Assembly (NCBI GenBank): GCA_025355225.1
Contig: JANYAB010000599.1
Coordinates: forward strand, 1 to 6,133
DNA length: 6,133 nucleotides
Direction of reading: 5' to 3'
Origin: Bacteroidota bacterium
GTDB lineage: Bacteria; Bacteroidota; Bacteroidia; Sphingobacteriales; Sphingobacteriaceae
Shown: positions 6,093-6,133 of the stretch, in pieces
Layout: the number at the start of each line of letters is the position of its first letter
How positions within the stretch are numbered: position 1 is the first letter of the stretch
Position numbers and translations under genes: made by a program
Notes under the pieces: model-generated
What the model was told of the DNA's origin: nothing
Seen by the model: only the letters and a program-made list of their open reading frames with translations
The model's database searches: none

Positions 6093-6133
6093 TTATTTGC
6101 CAGCAGTATTCAGCATGGGTCTCACTTCGATAC
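6093..6133 (-). CDS. Possible 3' end of an upstream gene (partial)
   Basis: A minus-strand frame entering from the right edge encodes IEVRPMLNTAGK and ends in TAA at 6093-6095, 64 bp before the glycosylasparaginase start. The position and direction fit an upstream gene of the same transcription unit, but twelve residues are too few to identify a family. Another minus-strand frame stays open across the same bases, so the reading frame is not certain. Confidence 0.3.
   Translation of the reverse strand, partial: IEVRPMLNTAGK

Overview
The window looks like chromosomal DNA from a Bacteroidetes bacterium, most likely Sphingobacteriaceae-like (Pedobacter/Mucilaginibacter type). That placement is an inference. 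It rests on an HscA-type Hsp70 with the N-terminus I associate with this group, a very large peptidase-propeller-barrel outer-membrane protein, a glycosylasparaginase beside cutC, TAnnTTTG-like promoter boxes, and the lack of strong Shine-Dalgarno sequences before any gene.

Layout. Positions 1-524 (minus) hold the 5' part of an Hsp70 gene, probably hscA, which runs off the left edge. A 171-bp divergent intergenic region (525-695) carries candidate promoters, a 16-bp palindrome and a fragment of a dispersed repeat. Positions 696-3572 (plus) encode a 958-residue exported protein with an HExxH metallopeptidase domain, a TolB-like propeller and a C-terminal Omp85-like barrel. It starts with TTG. 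A 9-bp inverted repeat (3576-3604) separates it from a convergent 100-residue dimeric alpha/beta-barrel protein (3609-3911, minus). The next 255 bp (3912-4166) are filled almost entirely by a repeat element: octamer arrays in opposite orientation flank a 155-bp core. Then come cutC (4167-4919, minus) and a Tat-exported glycosylasparaginase precursor (5021-6028, minus). The last 41 bp may be the 3' end of another minus-strand gene.

How the genes relate. The three complete minus-strand genes (3609-6028) lie in the same direction, but AU-rich terminator candidates and the repeat element suggest partly separate transcription. The glycosylasparaginase would remove Asn from GlcNAc-Asn in the last step of N-glycoprotein degradation. 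Its cutC neighbour is a TIM-barrel protein whose historical copper role is uncertain, and the pairing may point to a glycan-related role. The large plus-strand protein appears to be a surface or outer-membrane protease of unknown substrate. I see no phage, CRISPR, tRNA, rRNA or transposase genes. The most unusual non-coding feature is the octamer inverted-repeat element at 3923-4168. Part of its core sequence recurs upstream of the 958-residue protein gene.
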